Assembly: GCF_014268755.2 (NCBI RefSeq)
Contig: NZ_CP077093.1
Span: forward strand, 1,848,001-1,912,000
Length of the DNA stretch: 64,000 bases
Source of the DNA: Pseudomonas vanderleydeniana
GTDB lineage: Bacteria > Pseudomonadota > Gammaproteobacteria > Pseudomonadales > Pseudomonadaceae
Direction: 5' to 3'
The notes under the pieces: generated by a model
Database searches by the model: none
The model's input: the letters and a program-made list of their open reading frames with translations, nothing else
What the model was told of the DNA's origin: nothing
Shown: positions 19,202-27,154 of the stretch, one piece after another
Position numbering within the stretch: the first letter of the stretch is position 1
Layout: each line of letters begins with the position of its first letter
Position numbers and translations under genes: made by a program

Positions 19202-19752
19202 AAATAGGTTTCTCACGGATTTTCGGAAAAGTCATTCTTGATCTTCATGAATAAAAACTCGCTGCCCCGTGTGCATGGACCATGCGCCCCCTGCTGAGGA
19301 TGCCACGCCAATAGCCCTTCAGTCTCTTCAGGAGAAACGGGGACGCCCATTAGCCGGTCTCGCGTCAAGGTCAAAAGCCACCTCGCCCTGCTGTTTTTAA
19401 CTGCAGGGTTTGTCCTTTAACTCAACCTGATCGGTTGAACCCATCGAACCCGTTTTCTCAAGTATTGGCTACGACCGAGTCGTGCCTGACACCTATTTGG
19501 ATCAAACGGTCGCGATACTGCACGCGCCGCCCTGGCAGCTAACTGCTCCAGAGAAACGTTGGTGCCGCCAAGATGTCCAAAACGTGTCGCAGAACTATGG
19601 CTCGTGCAAATGTACGTCCAGTCCCAACGGTCTCACTTGGCAGACGACCGGGTTACAACACACTCAGGCGGTGAAAGCCGGCTTCCACTCAGATTTTGTG
19701 GTTCACGCCTAGTCCCCCGTTTGGTTGGCCGGCCATCACCTTAACTTGTCTT
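19202..19752. other. Accessory spacer without a supported gene
   Basis: 551 bases. It contains one half-arm of the palindromic element (GGAGAAACGGGGACG, 19331-19345) and a GTGCCTGACACCTATTT stretch at 19482-19498. Short frames here (for example 19482-19712) have no ribosome site and no recognisable protein. It looks like recombined repeat and IS debris. Confidence 0.5.
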
Positions 19753-20243
19753 TTAGACGAAACAGCGTTTGGCATCGAAAGGCTGTTTCTCCTTCAGGAT
19801 GCGGTAACTCGCCCGCGCCAGCTTGTGAGCCAGTGCCTTGGTGGCGAGCACGGAATTGGTCCTGACCTTTTATTTTTCGAAAAAGCGTTTTGCGCCGTCA
19901 CTGAATCGCTGGGCAAAATTAGCCGCTTCAATAAAGGCCCAGATCAAGTAGGCGTTGCCGTTCTTGGCATTGCCTTCACCCTTCTTTTTCTTGCCGTTGG
20001 AGTAATGCTCACTTTTGACGCATCGAGCATAAGAAGAAAAATTTCCAACGCTGGCAAACGCTCAATACTTCCGGTTTCCAGCATGATGACGGTTTCCAGA
20101 ACTTCGCCAATCCCCTGCATCGTGTTCAATGACGAAAACTCCGGACGTAAGGAAACCTCATGCAGCAGGCGATCCTCGATGATATCCACTTGAGACCGCA
20201 CGGCTTGAATAACGGCAACATTGGCTTTCATCGCTAGAGCCAC
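19753..20243 (-). pseudogene. IS110-family transposase remnant
   Basis: The minus strand gives SLNTMQGIGEVLETVIMLET (the helix-hairpin-helix GIG region of IS110 transposases), then after a frame change GEGNAKNGN-YLIWAFIEAAN, FAQRFSDGAKRFFEK, and finally LATKALAHKLARASYRILKE to a TAA complementary to 19753-19755. At least one frameshift and one stop; the catalytic DEDD N-terminus is missing. Different from the IS110 scrap at 16935-17108. Confidence 0.8.
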
Positions 20244-20260
20244 ATTCGTTGGCTGGCCAC

Positions 20261-20319
20261 GAGAAACGAGGATGGATTTATTTTTACCCTGCTGAAAAAA
20301 TAAATCCGTCCCCGTTTCT
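20261..20319. repeat. Palindromic element copy C
   Basis: Arms GAGAAACGAGGATGGATTTA and AAATAAATCCGTCCCCGTTT around TTTTTACCCTGCTGAAA. The right arm abuts the next toxin tail. Confidence 0.85.
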
Positions 20320-20401
20320 GGATCGATTTGATGTAAACTATCGGATTGATGGTGGGCGAGAGGTTCGTGAAACCTTTGTTAATGCTCCTGGAGGGGCATA
20401 G
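20318..20401 (+). pseudogene. Orphan nuclease-toxin C-terminal tail
   Basis: Open frame LDRFDVNYRIDGGREVRETF then VNAPGGA, ending at TAG 20399-20401, three bases before the next ATG. The FDVxYxIDGG...RETFxNxPGG ending resembles the C-terminus of Endonuclease_NS_2 toxins that pair with YezG immunity proteins. The frame begins at the edge of palindrome copy C; everything upstream is gone. Confidence 0.6.
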
Positions 20402-20404
20402 TTT

Positions 20405-20731
20405 ATGAACGGAGATGAAGTTTATTTGGCAATAGGTGAGATGCTTTTTTCAATTGCACCTAATGAAGCAAAGTTTGTTGTTGTTGATGCTGAAATTTCG
20501 AAAGGAAATGATCACTGCAAGTTTTTGTTCGATTACATAGATGCAGAAGGGAAAAAGGACTGGTTTAGCCCTCCTAGCTCAAGGGTTGATAGTGACTTGT
20601 TTGATTGTTTGTTGTTGAAGAAAGAATACTCTGAAAAGGGGTTGGTTGGGGATTTTCCAGTCTGGGTGGGGTGTGAGTTAAGCTTTAATGTCGAGCGTTC
20701 TAAGCTTTCTATTGATTTTCGCTATGAATAG
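20405..20731 (+). CDS. YezG/DUF600-family immunity protein
   Basis: A 108-residue acidic protein: MNGDEVYLAIGEMLFSIAPN at the start, VVVDAEISKGNDHCKFLFDY in the middle, and the family-like ending CELSFNVERSKLSIDFRYE. YezG proteins neutralise nuclease toxins with the endonuclease tail type found just upstream. GGAGGGG lies about eight bases before ATG 20405. Intact but orphaned: no complete toxin is nearby. Confidence 0.65.
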   Translation: MNGDEVYLAIGEMLFSIAPNEAKFVVVDAEISKGNDHCKFLFDYIDAEGKKDWFSPPSSRVDSDLFDCLLLKKEYSEKGLVGDFPVWVGCELSFNVERSKLSIDFRYE

Positions 20732-20739
20732 TTGGTTTG

Positions 20740-20820
20740 GAGAAGCGGGGGCGGATTTATTTTTTACCCTGCTGAAAAAATAAATCCGTCCCCGTTTCTC
20801 GTTTCTGCGTCCCCGTTTCT
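20740..20820. repeat. Palindromic element copy D plus extra half-arm
   Basis: Arms AGAAGCGGGGGCGGATTTAT and AAATAAATCCGTCCCCGTTT around TTTTTTACCCTGCTGAAA, followed by CGTTTCTGCGTCCCCGTTTC (20799-20818), a duplicated right half. Confidence 0.85.
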
Positions 20821-20830
20821 GGAGGTTACA

Positions 20831-20872
20831 GGTTGTTTGAGTCCCAATGTAACTGTTTATCCAGTGATGTAG
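20831..20872 (+). pseudogene. Toxin-tail scrap upstream of immunity-like copy 2
   Basis: GCLSPNVTVYPVM ending at TAG 20870-20872, seven bases before ATG 20880. It matches GYLTSDVNVYSLM at 17432-17473 in the same frame, so substitutions kept it protein-like in both copies. Confidence 0.5.
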
Positions 20873-20879
20873 GTTTAGT

Positions 20880-21233
20880 ATGAAGATAGATTTTTTTTGG
20901 GGGGAGTATTTTGGGCGGATGGCTCCCCATTGTAGTTCCGATGTCTGTAATGAAGCTGGGATTGATTTGCTAGCATGCCTGTTAATGGATGACGGTGGGA
21001 TACCGTATTTTGAGACTGTCCCATGGCTTGATCATGGTCTTTCACTGATACAGCAGATACGAAATGGCGGCTCGAAGCAAGGTGACTGGGCGCGAGATTG
21101 TTGGGGTGCGATTCTTAGCGTGGAGAGAGTTAGGATATATTCTCTTTATGATGAAAATTATTTTGTTGATATGAGTCTTGACGACTTTGAGCAGGCGTTG
21201 TTGGGGTGGAAGGGGTTTATTGTGTCTGGCTGA
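20880..21233 (+). CDS. Putative immunity protein, copy 2 (intact)
   Basis: 117 residues, acidic, starting MKIDFFWGEYFGRMAPHCSS and containing DLLACLLMDDGGIPYFETVP, WARDCWGAI and VRIYSLYDENYFVDM. It is the intact paralogue of the frameshifted gene at 17481-17845 and gives the correct start and reading of the T8 tract. Preceded by a conserved toxin-tail scrap and palindrome copy D. Family not recognised; immunity function is inferred from context. Confidence 0.6.
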   Translation: MKIDFFWGEYFGRMAPHCSSDVCNEAGIDLLACLLMDDGGIPYFETVPWLDHGLSLIQQIRNGGSKQGDWARDCWGAILSVERVRIYSLYDENYFVDMSLDDFEQALLGWKGFIVSG

Positions 21234-21312
21234 GTTCCTCCGAAGTATGGGCTTTCTGGTGCTGGTGCAAAAAACTCAGCGCCACTGACGTCCATTTTTC
21301 AGTTAGAACAGC

Positions 21313-21395
21313 GAAAAGGGGACGAGCGAAAACGAAAAGGTGACGAATTTATTTCTTACTGATCATTCGGACACAGATTGAGCGTCAAGAAATAG
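21313..21395. repeat. Degenerate palindromic element copy E
   Basis: GAAAAGGGGACG and AACGAAAAGGTGACGAATTT resemble the left arm; AAGAAATAGATCCGG may be a worn right arm. It marks the right end of the immunity row, just before the RES toxin gene. Confidence 0.4.
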
Positions 21396-21403
21396 ATCCG
21401 GCA

Positions 21404-22102
21404 TCACGTACTGGACACGAGTTTATTCACGCTGGTAATTTTCTTGTTCCAGATCATTTCGTAATGGCTCGATTGGGTGATCGAGGCAACGTGTCGAGGG
21501 GTGGTCAGTGCCCAGCAGATATTGCCCGGCGAACGAACGGAGCGATAGCGCAGGCCTGAGGCTTTGGCCCTCTTCACATCACGGCCGAGCGCTCTGGAGG
21601 CGCTGTAATCATCTGGTGCGTAAATTGGGTCCGTCATGGGTAGCACAGTAGCGTCCAGTACACCCACCTCATCGAATTGGCAAGTAAGACCACGAAAGAC
21701 GAAGCGCTCGTAGTTCAGTTCCTGCACTTTGCTCCAGTACGCCTCTTGGTGATGGCGAACCTCGGCGATAGCCGTATCCATGGTGTCAGCCAGGTACAGC
21801 ATGCCGAACGATCCATCGCTGAAGCGGGATCCATCAGGGTTCACGTGCGTAAATGGCGCGGTGGCGTAGGAACAGCCGGTGATGCCAAAAGGGATTTCGC
21901 TGAGCGCAATTAGCGTGATGACGCCTACTTCGTTCTGCAGGCGAGGATTCGTCAAAGCCTGAACTTGGTAAAGGATATCGAACTCGTCAACGTTGGCCAC
22001 GTCATCGAACAGAGCGATAGGCGGAAACTTGGAGTTCACCAGCCGATACGACTTGATGCTGCTCTCCCCGGGGAGCACGTTCAGATCAGCGGCGCTTACC
22101 AT
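21404..22102 (-). CDS. RES-domain toxin of a RES-Xre toxin-antitoxin system
   Basis: 232 residues. The RES fold is indicated by SYRLVNSKFPP near the N-terminus, the segment DGSRFSDGSFGMLYLADTMD followed by TAIAEVRHH, and a late RSPG-NICWA stretch. RES toxins are ADP-ribosyltransferase-like enzymes that deplete NAD+. The gene overlaps the antitoxin by 7 bases and is the second gene of the pair, the usual order. Right part of the tRNA-Lys island. Confidence 0.85.
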   Translation of the reverse strand: MVSAADLNVLPGESSIKSYRLVNSKFPPIALFDDVANVDEFDILYQVQALTNPRLQNEVGVITLIALSEIPFGITGCSYATAPFTHVNPDGSRFSDGSFGMLYLADTMDTAIAEVRHHQEAYWSKVQELNYERFVFRGLTCQFDEVGVLDATVLPMTDPIYAPDDYSASRALGRDVKRAKASGLRYRSVRSPGNICWALTTPRHVASITQSSHYEMIWNKKITSVNKLVSST

Positions 22103-22497
22103 TGGCCGCCTCGCAATGCGTCAATTCGACGGAAAGTTTCGTACAGGTTGATGAACGAGCCGGTGGCCATGATTTCCAGTGGGGTTCTGCCTTCAAAAAA
22201 ATCGTTGTCGTTGGTCATCCGTGGAAAGCCATACACGTTTTCCGGGTTGTCGAAGATCGTTCTAAGCGCACCATGAACGTTCAGGATGAGGCTGATACGG
22301 GCGATCTGGTCATCGTCCAGGCTCACGGCGCGACCTTGTTCCTTGACGCGCGAGTAGGTGCTGCGCGATATGCGAAGGGTGTTCTCGATCTCCCTGGGGC
22401 TCGCTTTCCAGCGTTCCATGATCGTGACTGCGGTGCGCAACGCAACTGCGCCGGCATCCTTTGTGGAGGGGGAGGGGGCCGTGGTGGCTTGGCTCAT
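22096..22497 (-). CDS. Xre/MbcA/ParS-type antitoxin of the RES pair
   Basis: 133 residues from the ATG complementary to 22495-22497. GGAG eight bases ahead supports this over an upstream GTG at 22506. An N-terminal helix-turn-helix (SPREIENTLRISRSTYSRVK) is followed by the toxin-binding region with ISLILNVHGALRTIF, NVYGFPRMTNDNDFFEGRTP and LEIMATGS, typical of MbcA/ParS antitoxins. It should neutralise the RES toxin and autoregulate the operon. Confidence 0.87.
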   Translation of the reverse strand: MSQATTAPSPSTKDAGAVALRTAVTIMERWKASPREIENTLRISRSTYSRVKEQGRAVSLDDDQIARISLILNVHGALRTIFDNPENVYGFPRMTNDNDFFEGRTPLEIMATGSFINLYETFRRIDALRGGQW

Positions 22498-22515
22498 GTT
22501 TAGCACTCCGATTTC

Positions 22516-22560
22516 TTGATCTATAGATTGAAATGTACAAATTTTTAGTCTTTAGATCAA
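22516..22560 (-). promoter_or_regulatory. Promoter/operator of the RES-Xre operon
   Basis: Inverted arms TTGATCTA (22516-22523) and TAGATCAA (22553-22560), with an ATCTATAGAT palindrome at 22518-22527. On the minus strand TTGATC, a 17-base spacer and TACATT make a sigma-70 promoter inside these arms, so Xre binding would block it. Inferred from sequence only. Confidence 0.5.
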
Positions 22561-22765
22561 TGTGGCGCTTGCGCCTACAGAGATGTTTCAGGTTTCCACA
22601 CTTGGAGCGCTGATCTTGCAGCGACAAGCGAAGGCTAGTGAGTGAAGCCGGTAGGTACCAGCCGAAAGGACTTTCCAGGAGCATTCAGGCGAGGGAAAGG
22701 GAATTGTCCGCTGATTGGGCTTTGCGTCCGCAAACAAGCCATCCATTTTTTTGGATCCAAAAATC

Positions 22766-22792
22766 TCAAGTCCTGCCGGTGGTGGCCGATAG
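22766..22792 (+). promoter_or_regulatory. FliA (sigma-28) promoter of the chemoreceptor gene
   Basis: TCAAGTCC, an 11-base spacer, then GCCGATAG: close to the FliA consensus with exact spacing, 67 bases before the chemoreceptor start. This implies expression with the motility regulon. Confidence 0.7.
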
Positions 22793-22859
22793 CCATTATC
22801 TGACAAACACAACCAGCACCCCTCAAGGAATCCGGTTGGGGTGTTTAACGGAGTAGGAC

Positions 22860-24470
22860 GTGAAGCTCTCCCATCGCTTGATTATCCTGGTACTGACGTC
22901 GATCGCCGGCCTCGCCATTGTGGGTGGCCTGGCTCTGAACACCCTGCATGCCACCATGCAGGAGGACAAGCGCAGCGAGATTCACTCCGTCCTGGCCATG
23001 GCGGCCAGGCAGGTCGGCTATTACCAGGCGCTGGAAAAAAGCGGCAAGCTCAGTCGGGGCGACGCCCAGGCCAAGGCGGTCGAGGCACTTTCGAACATGC
23101 GTTATGGCACCAGCACCTACGTTTGGGCGAGGAATATCGAGGGCCTGGGGCTGGTGCACGCCATCGCCGACAAGGTCGGCAAGATCGACCTGGGCAAGGC
23201 GCCGAACGGCAAGACCAGCATCCAGAACTACATCGATAACACCGCCAATAGCCCGTTCTACTACTACGATGACTTCACCAAGAACCCGGATACCGGGGAC
23301 ATGGCGCCGAAGCTCAACGGTATTACCCGTATCGACGGCTGGAACTGGTTCGTCGGTTTCGGCATGTTCACCTCCGATATCGACAAGGCCTACTGGAAGC
23401 TGGCATTCAACTTCATTGCCGTCGGCATTATCGTGATTCTCGTCGTGGTGATCGTCGCCTGGCGGATCTCCAGGAGCATCTACAGCAGCCTTGGCGGCGA
23501 GCCGGCCTACGCCGCCAGCGTGGTCGGCAGTATCACCAATGGCGACCTGAGCCAGACGATCAGTCATCGCGCCGGTCAGCGCAGCCTGCTCACCCAGGTG
23601 GCGCAGATGCAGAGCAATCTGCGGGAAATGATCACCTCCATCCAGCACGGCGCCGAACAGCTGGGCCATGCCGCCGAGGGGCTGTCAGGCCAGATGCGTC
23701 AGCTCGACTCGGCGTCCCAGCAGACGTCCGACGCGACCACCGCCACTGCGGCGGCCATCGAGGAGATGTCCGTCACGATCGAGCACATTTCCTATAGCGC
23801 CGGGGAAACCGAAAAGAACTCGGCCAGCTCCACCCAGCTGGCGGCCGATGGCGAACAACTGGTCAACGATGCGGCCAAGGCCATTCAGGATGTCTCGCTC
23901 AAGGTCGAGGATGCCTCGGTGATGATCGAGGGGCTGGTCAAGCGCACGCATGAAATCGACAGCATCGCCGGCGTGATCCAGAACATCGCCAGCCAGACCA
24001 ACCTGCTGGCGCTCAACGCGGCCATCGAGGCGGCCCGTGCCGGCGAGCAGGGGCGTGGTTTCGCCGTGGTTGCCGAAGAAGTGCGCAATCTGGCGCAACG
24101 CACCTCGTTGGCGACCGAGGAGATCACCAGCATGATCACCTCGATTCAAAATGACACCGGTTCGGTGGTGGTCAGCATGAACGCGGTCACGCCGCAGGTG
24201 ATGCAAGGGGTGCAACTGGCCGAGAAGGCGGCGGATGCCTTGCGTGACATCAACCGGGAGGCGTCGGCCACCCTGGTTCAGGTTCGCGAGGTTGCCACCT
24301 CCACCACCGAGCAGAGCCTGGCCAGTGCCAGCGTGGCGGAAAACATCGAGCGCATTTCCAATATGGTCGAGGCTACGGCGGAGTCGGTGACGCATGCCAA
24401 CAGCAACGTACAATCGCTGGAGCGCCTGGCGCAGGGGCTGAGGGCTTCGGTGTCGCGGTTTGTCTTGTAG
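22860..24470 (+). CDS. Methyl-accepting chemotaxis protein with sCache-type sensor
   Basis: 536 residues. First membrane helix at about 8-28, a periplasmic sensor (about 30-180) with [11 protein letters not shown] and [12 protein letters not shown] typical of single Cache domains, a second helix (about 182-203), HAMP linker, and a cytoplasmic signalling domain with the hairpin tip region [20 protein letters not shown] near 381-400. It reports a small extracellular ligand to CheA/CheW. No C-terminal CheR-docking pentapeptide. GTG start with GGAGTAGGA; driven by a FliA promoter. Confidence 0.93.
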   Translation: MKLSHRLIILVLTSIAGLAIVGGLALNTLHATMQEDKRSEIHSVLAMAARQVGYYQALEKSGKLSRGDAQAKAVEALSNMRYGTSTYVWARNIEGLGLVHAIADKVGKIDLGKAPNGKTSIQNYIDNTANSPFYYYDDFTKNPDTGDMAPKLNGITRIDGWNWFVGFGMFTSDIDKAYWKLAFNFIAVGIIVILVVVIVAWRISRSIYSSLGGEPAYAASVVGSITNGDLSQTISHRAGQRSLLTQVAQMQSNLREMITSIQHGAEQLGHAAEGLSGQMRQLDSASQQTSDATTATAAAIEEMSVTIEHISYSAGETEKNSASSTQLAADGEQLVNDAAKAIQDVSLKVEDASVMIEGLVKRTHEIDSIAGVIQNIASQTNLLALNAAIEAARAGEQGRGFAVVAEEVRNLAQRTSLATEEITSMITSIQNDTGSVVVSMNAVTPQVMQGVQLAEKAADALRDINREASATLVQVREVATSTTEQSLASASVAENIERISNMVEATAESVTHANSNVQSLERLAQGLRASVSRFVL

Positions 24471-24557
24471 GGCGCAACGGTCTCGCTTTCGCTGGAGCGT
24501 TGAGTGCGTTTCGCGGATAAATCCGGCTCCCACAGACCGTGCTGCTCGACACGGAAC

Positions 24558-24592
24558 TGTAGGAGCGTGGCTTGCCCGCGAACCGCCGAAGG
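24558..24592. repeat. REP element
   Basis: TGTAGGAGCGTGGCTTGCCC followed by GCGAA, the Pseudomonas REP core, in the spacer between the chemoreceptor gene and coaA. Confidence 0.75.
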
Positions 24593-24672
24593 CGGTCAGG
24601 GATGGAATTAAAGACAGTGAGCTCCCACAGGTTGCGCATCCAGCCTGATAGGTGTGCTTGTGGGAGCGGCTG

Positions 24673-25689
24673 TCAGCGCAGCCAGATCTCGCTGACCGAA
24701 TGATCGCGGGACTTGCGCACCACCAGATCAGCCCGCTCGCGGGTCGGCAGGATGTTCTCCAGCAGGTTGACCCGGTTGATGTCGTGCCAGATCTGCCGCG
24801 CGGCCTCCGGGGCTTCTTCGGGCGACAGGTCGGCCAGTTTGCGGAAGTATGCACCGCGGGCCCGGAACGCGGTTTTCTGCAGCAGCAGGAAGCGGTCGAC
24901 GTACCACTGCTCGATATCCTGCTCGTCGGCATCCAGGTAGATCGAGAAGTCGAAGAAGTCGGAGACGATGGTGTTCGGTCGCGCCCCGTCGTTGCCGTCG
25001 GTCTGCAGGACGTTCAGTCCCTCGAAGATCAGGATGTCCGGGCAGTTCACCGTCTGGTACTGGTCCGCGACGATGTCATAGCTGATATGCGAGTAGACCG
25101 GCGCCCGCACCTCGCCTTCGCCGGCCTTGATGTCCGCGAGGAATTTGACCATCTGCCGGCGATCGTAGCTTTCCGGGAAGCCCTTGCGGTGCATGATGCC
25201 GTCGGCCACCAGCTTGCTGTTGGGGTAGAGGAAGCCGTCGGTGGTGACCAGGGCCACGTTGGGGTGGTCCGGCCAGCGCGCCATCAGCGCCTGCAGCACG
25301 CGGGCGAAGGTGCTCTTGCCCACCGCGACACTGCCGGCGATGGCCAGGATGTACGGGCCGCGCGGGCTGGCGCGGCCGAGAAAGGTGTCCTTGATCCCGG
25401 CCAGGTTGCGGGCCGCGCCGACATGCAGGCTGATCAGCCGCGACAGCGGCAGGTAGACATTGGCAACGTCCTCGAGGGAAATGTCCTCGTTGACTCCGCG
25501 CAGGGCCGCCAGGTCGTCTTCCGACAGCGTCAACGGCGTGCTGGCGCGCAGGCCGGCCCACTCCGTGCGGCTCATTACCAGATAGTCATCAGCGGTCATC
25601 GGTTGTTGTCCCACGTCTTGTTCGATCGGCTGATTATCCAACGAGTTGCCCCTGTCTGTCCGAAGGTCAGAATAATCTTTTGAATCCAT
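24673..25689 (-). CDS. coaA: Type I pantothenate kinase
   Basis: 338 residues from the ATG at 25689, or 308 from the ATG at 25599 (MTADDYLVM), which has a better-placed GGGA and better matches the E. coli CoaA N-terminus; the first 30 residues are low complexity. It phosphorylates pantothenate, the first step of CoA synthesis. P-loop GSVAVGKST at 119-127, then TTDGFLYPN, KGFPESYD, PDILIFEGLNVLQ and NILPTRERADL as in E. coli CoaA. P. aeruginosa uses type III CoaX, so this type is of interest here. Divergent from nadA. Confidence 0.92.
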   Translation of the reverse strand: MDSKDYSDLRTDRGNSLDNQPIEQDVGQQPMTADDYLVMSRTEWAGLRASTPLTLSEDDLAALRGVNEDISLEDVANVYLPLSRLISLHVGAARNLAGIKDTFLGRASPRGPYILAIAGSVAVGKSTFARVLQALMARWPDHPNVALVTTDGFLYPNSKLVADGIMHRKGFPESYDRRQMVKFLADIKAGEGEVRAPVYSHISYDIVADQYQTVNCPDILIFEGLNVLQTDGNDGARPNTIVSDFFDFSIYLDADEQDIEQWYVDRFLLLQKTAFRARGAYFRKLADLSPEEAPEAARQIWHDINRVNLLENILPTRERADLVVRKSRDHSVSEIWLR

Positions 25690-25847
25690 TGGATATTCTG
25701 TAGCCTTGCGGCGCTGAAAAGCACTCCATGCCTGATGGATTCACCCTCCCGGTCGCTGTGCGCTTCACCTAATATCCCGTTTCGGAAAGAGGCGGGGGCC
25801 GGGGTATACTCGACTTTCGCGCTCACGCGCCTGCAGGTCTTGCGAAC

Positions 25848-26906
25848 ATGACGCAGATTTCCGAACGCCTTCTGGTTCAAGCCCATCTCGACGCCAAGCA
25901 ACCCAAACCGTTGAGTGCCGAGCAGGAGGCGACGCTCCGTGCCGAGATCGCCGCCGAGCTCAAGGCTCAGGACGCGGTGCTGGTGGCCCACTTCTATTGC
26001 GACCCGATCATCCAGGCTCTGGCCGAGGAGACCGGTGGTTGCGTCTCCGACTCCCTGGAAATGGCCCGTTTCGGCGCCGCGCATCCGGCCAAGACCGTGC
26101 TGGTGGCGGGCGTGCGTTTCATGGGCGAGACGGCGAAGATCCTCACCCCGGAAAAACGCATCCTGATGCCGACCCTGGAGGCAACCTGCTCGCTGGACCT
26201 CGGCTGCCCGGTGGACGAGTTTTCCGCCTTCTGCGACCAGCATCCGGAACGCACGGTGGTGGTGTATGCCAACACCTCGGCAGCGGTCAAGGCGCGGGCG
26301 GACTGGGTGGTGACCTCCAGCTGTGCGCTGGAAATCGTCGAAAGCCTGATGGACAACGGCGAGAAGATCATCTGGGCGCCGGACAAGCACCTGGGTCGCT
26401 ACATCCAGAAACAGACCGGTGCCGACATGCTGCTGTGGGACGGTGCCTGCATCGTTCACGAGGAGTTCAAGTCCCGCCAGCTGGAGGACATGAAGGCGCT
26501 GTATCCCGATGCGGCGATCCTGGTGCATCCGGAGTCGCCCGAGTCGGTGATCGACCTGGCCGACGCGGTCGGCTCCACCAGCCAGTTGATCAAGGCGGCG
26601 CAGACCCTGCCGAACAAGACCTTCATCGTCGCCACCGACCGCGGCATCTTCTACAAGATGCAGCAGCTGTGCCCGGACAAGGTGTTCATCGAGGCGCCGA
26701 CGGCCGGTAACGGCGCGGCTTGCCGCAGCTGCGCGCACTGCCCGTGGATGGCGATGAACACCCTGGAGCGTACGCTGCAGTGCCTGCGTGAGGGCAGTAA
26801 CGAGATTTTCGTCGATCCGTCGGTCATTCCGCGGGCGGTGCGACCGTTGAAGCGGATGCTGGACTTCACCCAGGCGGCGCGGATGAAGCTGAGCGGCAAC
26901 GCCTGA
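25848..26906 (+). CDS. nadA: Quinolinate synthase A
   Basis: 352 residues. Condenses iminoaspartate with dihydroxyacetone phosphate in NAD synthesis, using a [4Fe-4S] cluster. [42 protein letters not shown] and the C-terminal [16 protein letters not shown] hold conserved Cys residues. ATG 25848 fits the family start. A TATACT -10 candidate is at 25805-25810 with a weak -35. Synteny with PAO1 resumes here after the island. Confidence 0.96.
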   Translation: MTQISERLLVQAHLDAKQPKPLSAEQEATLRAEIAAELKAQDAVLVAHFYCDPIIQALAEETGGCVSDSLEMARFGAAHPAKTVLVAGVRFMGETAKILTPEKRILMPTLEATCSLDLGCPVDEFSAFCDQHPERTVVVYANTSAAVKARADWVVTSSCALEIVESLMDNGEKIIWAPDKHLGRYIQKQTGADMLLWDGACIVHEEFKSRQLEDMKALYPDAAILVHPESPESVIDLADAVGSTSQLIKAAQTLPNKTFIVATDRGIFYKMQQLCPDKVFIEAPTAGNGAACRSCAHCPWMAMNTLERTLQCLREGSNEIFVDPSVIPRAVRPLKRMLDFTQAARMKLSGNA

Positions 26907-27031
26907 GTCGTAGTGGTTTTGTGAGGTGTGCGGGCTTTGCGTGAGGCTTGGCGGCCTCTTCGCGGCGGTTCGGCGCCCCGACAAGCCAAGCTCCTAGAGT
27001 GGGCGGTGTCGTACGCAAAATAACCTGTACC

Positions 27032-27138
27032 GATCGTTCCCACGCTCCGCGTGGGAACGCCTCCCAGGACGCTCGGCGTCCGCCCTGGTGACGCGGAGCG
27101 TCACGGGCTGCATTCCCACGCGGAGCGTGGGCACGATC
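27032..27138. repeat. Long inverted-repeat element, copy 1
   Basis: Outer arms GATCGTTCCCACGCTCCGCG and CGCGGAGCGTGGGCACGATC, each internally palindromic (GTTCCCACGC/GCGTGGGAAC), enclose a variable inner region with GACGCGGAGCGTC. A related copy is at 48397-48503. Interspersed element lying between convergent nadA and bepA. Confidence 0.85.
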
Positions 27139-27154
27139 ATTTGAGGGCGATGCC

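Noticed and set aside
19202..20260. Second attachment site (copy of the tRNA-Lys 3' end)
   Set aside because: Searched by eye through the island for the T-arm and acceptor sequence; none found.
17851..20820. CRISPR array
   Set aside because: The repeated units are palindromes at irregular distances with genes between them; no regular spacers and no cas genes.
25596..26984. 462-codon frame antisense to nadA
   Set aside because: Shadow of nadA with His/Arg/Gln-rich meaningless composition and no start site.
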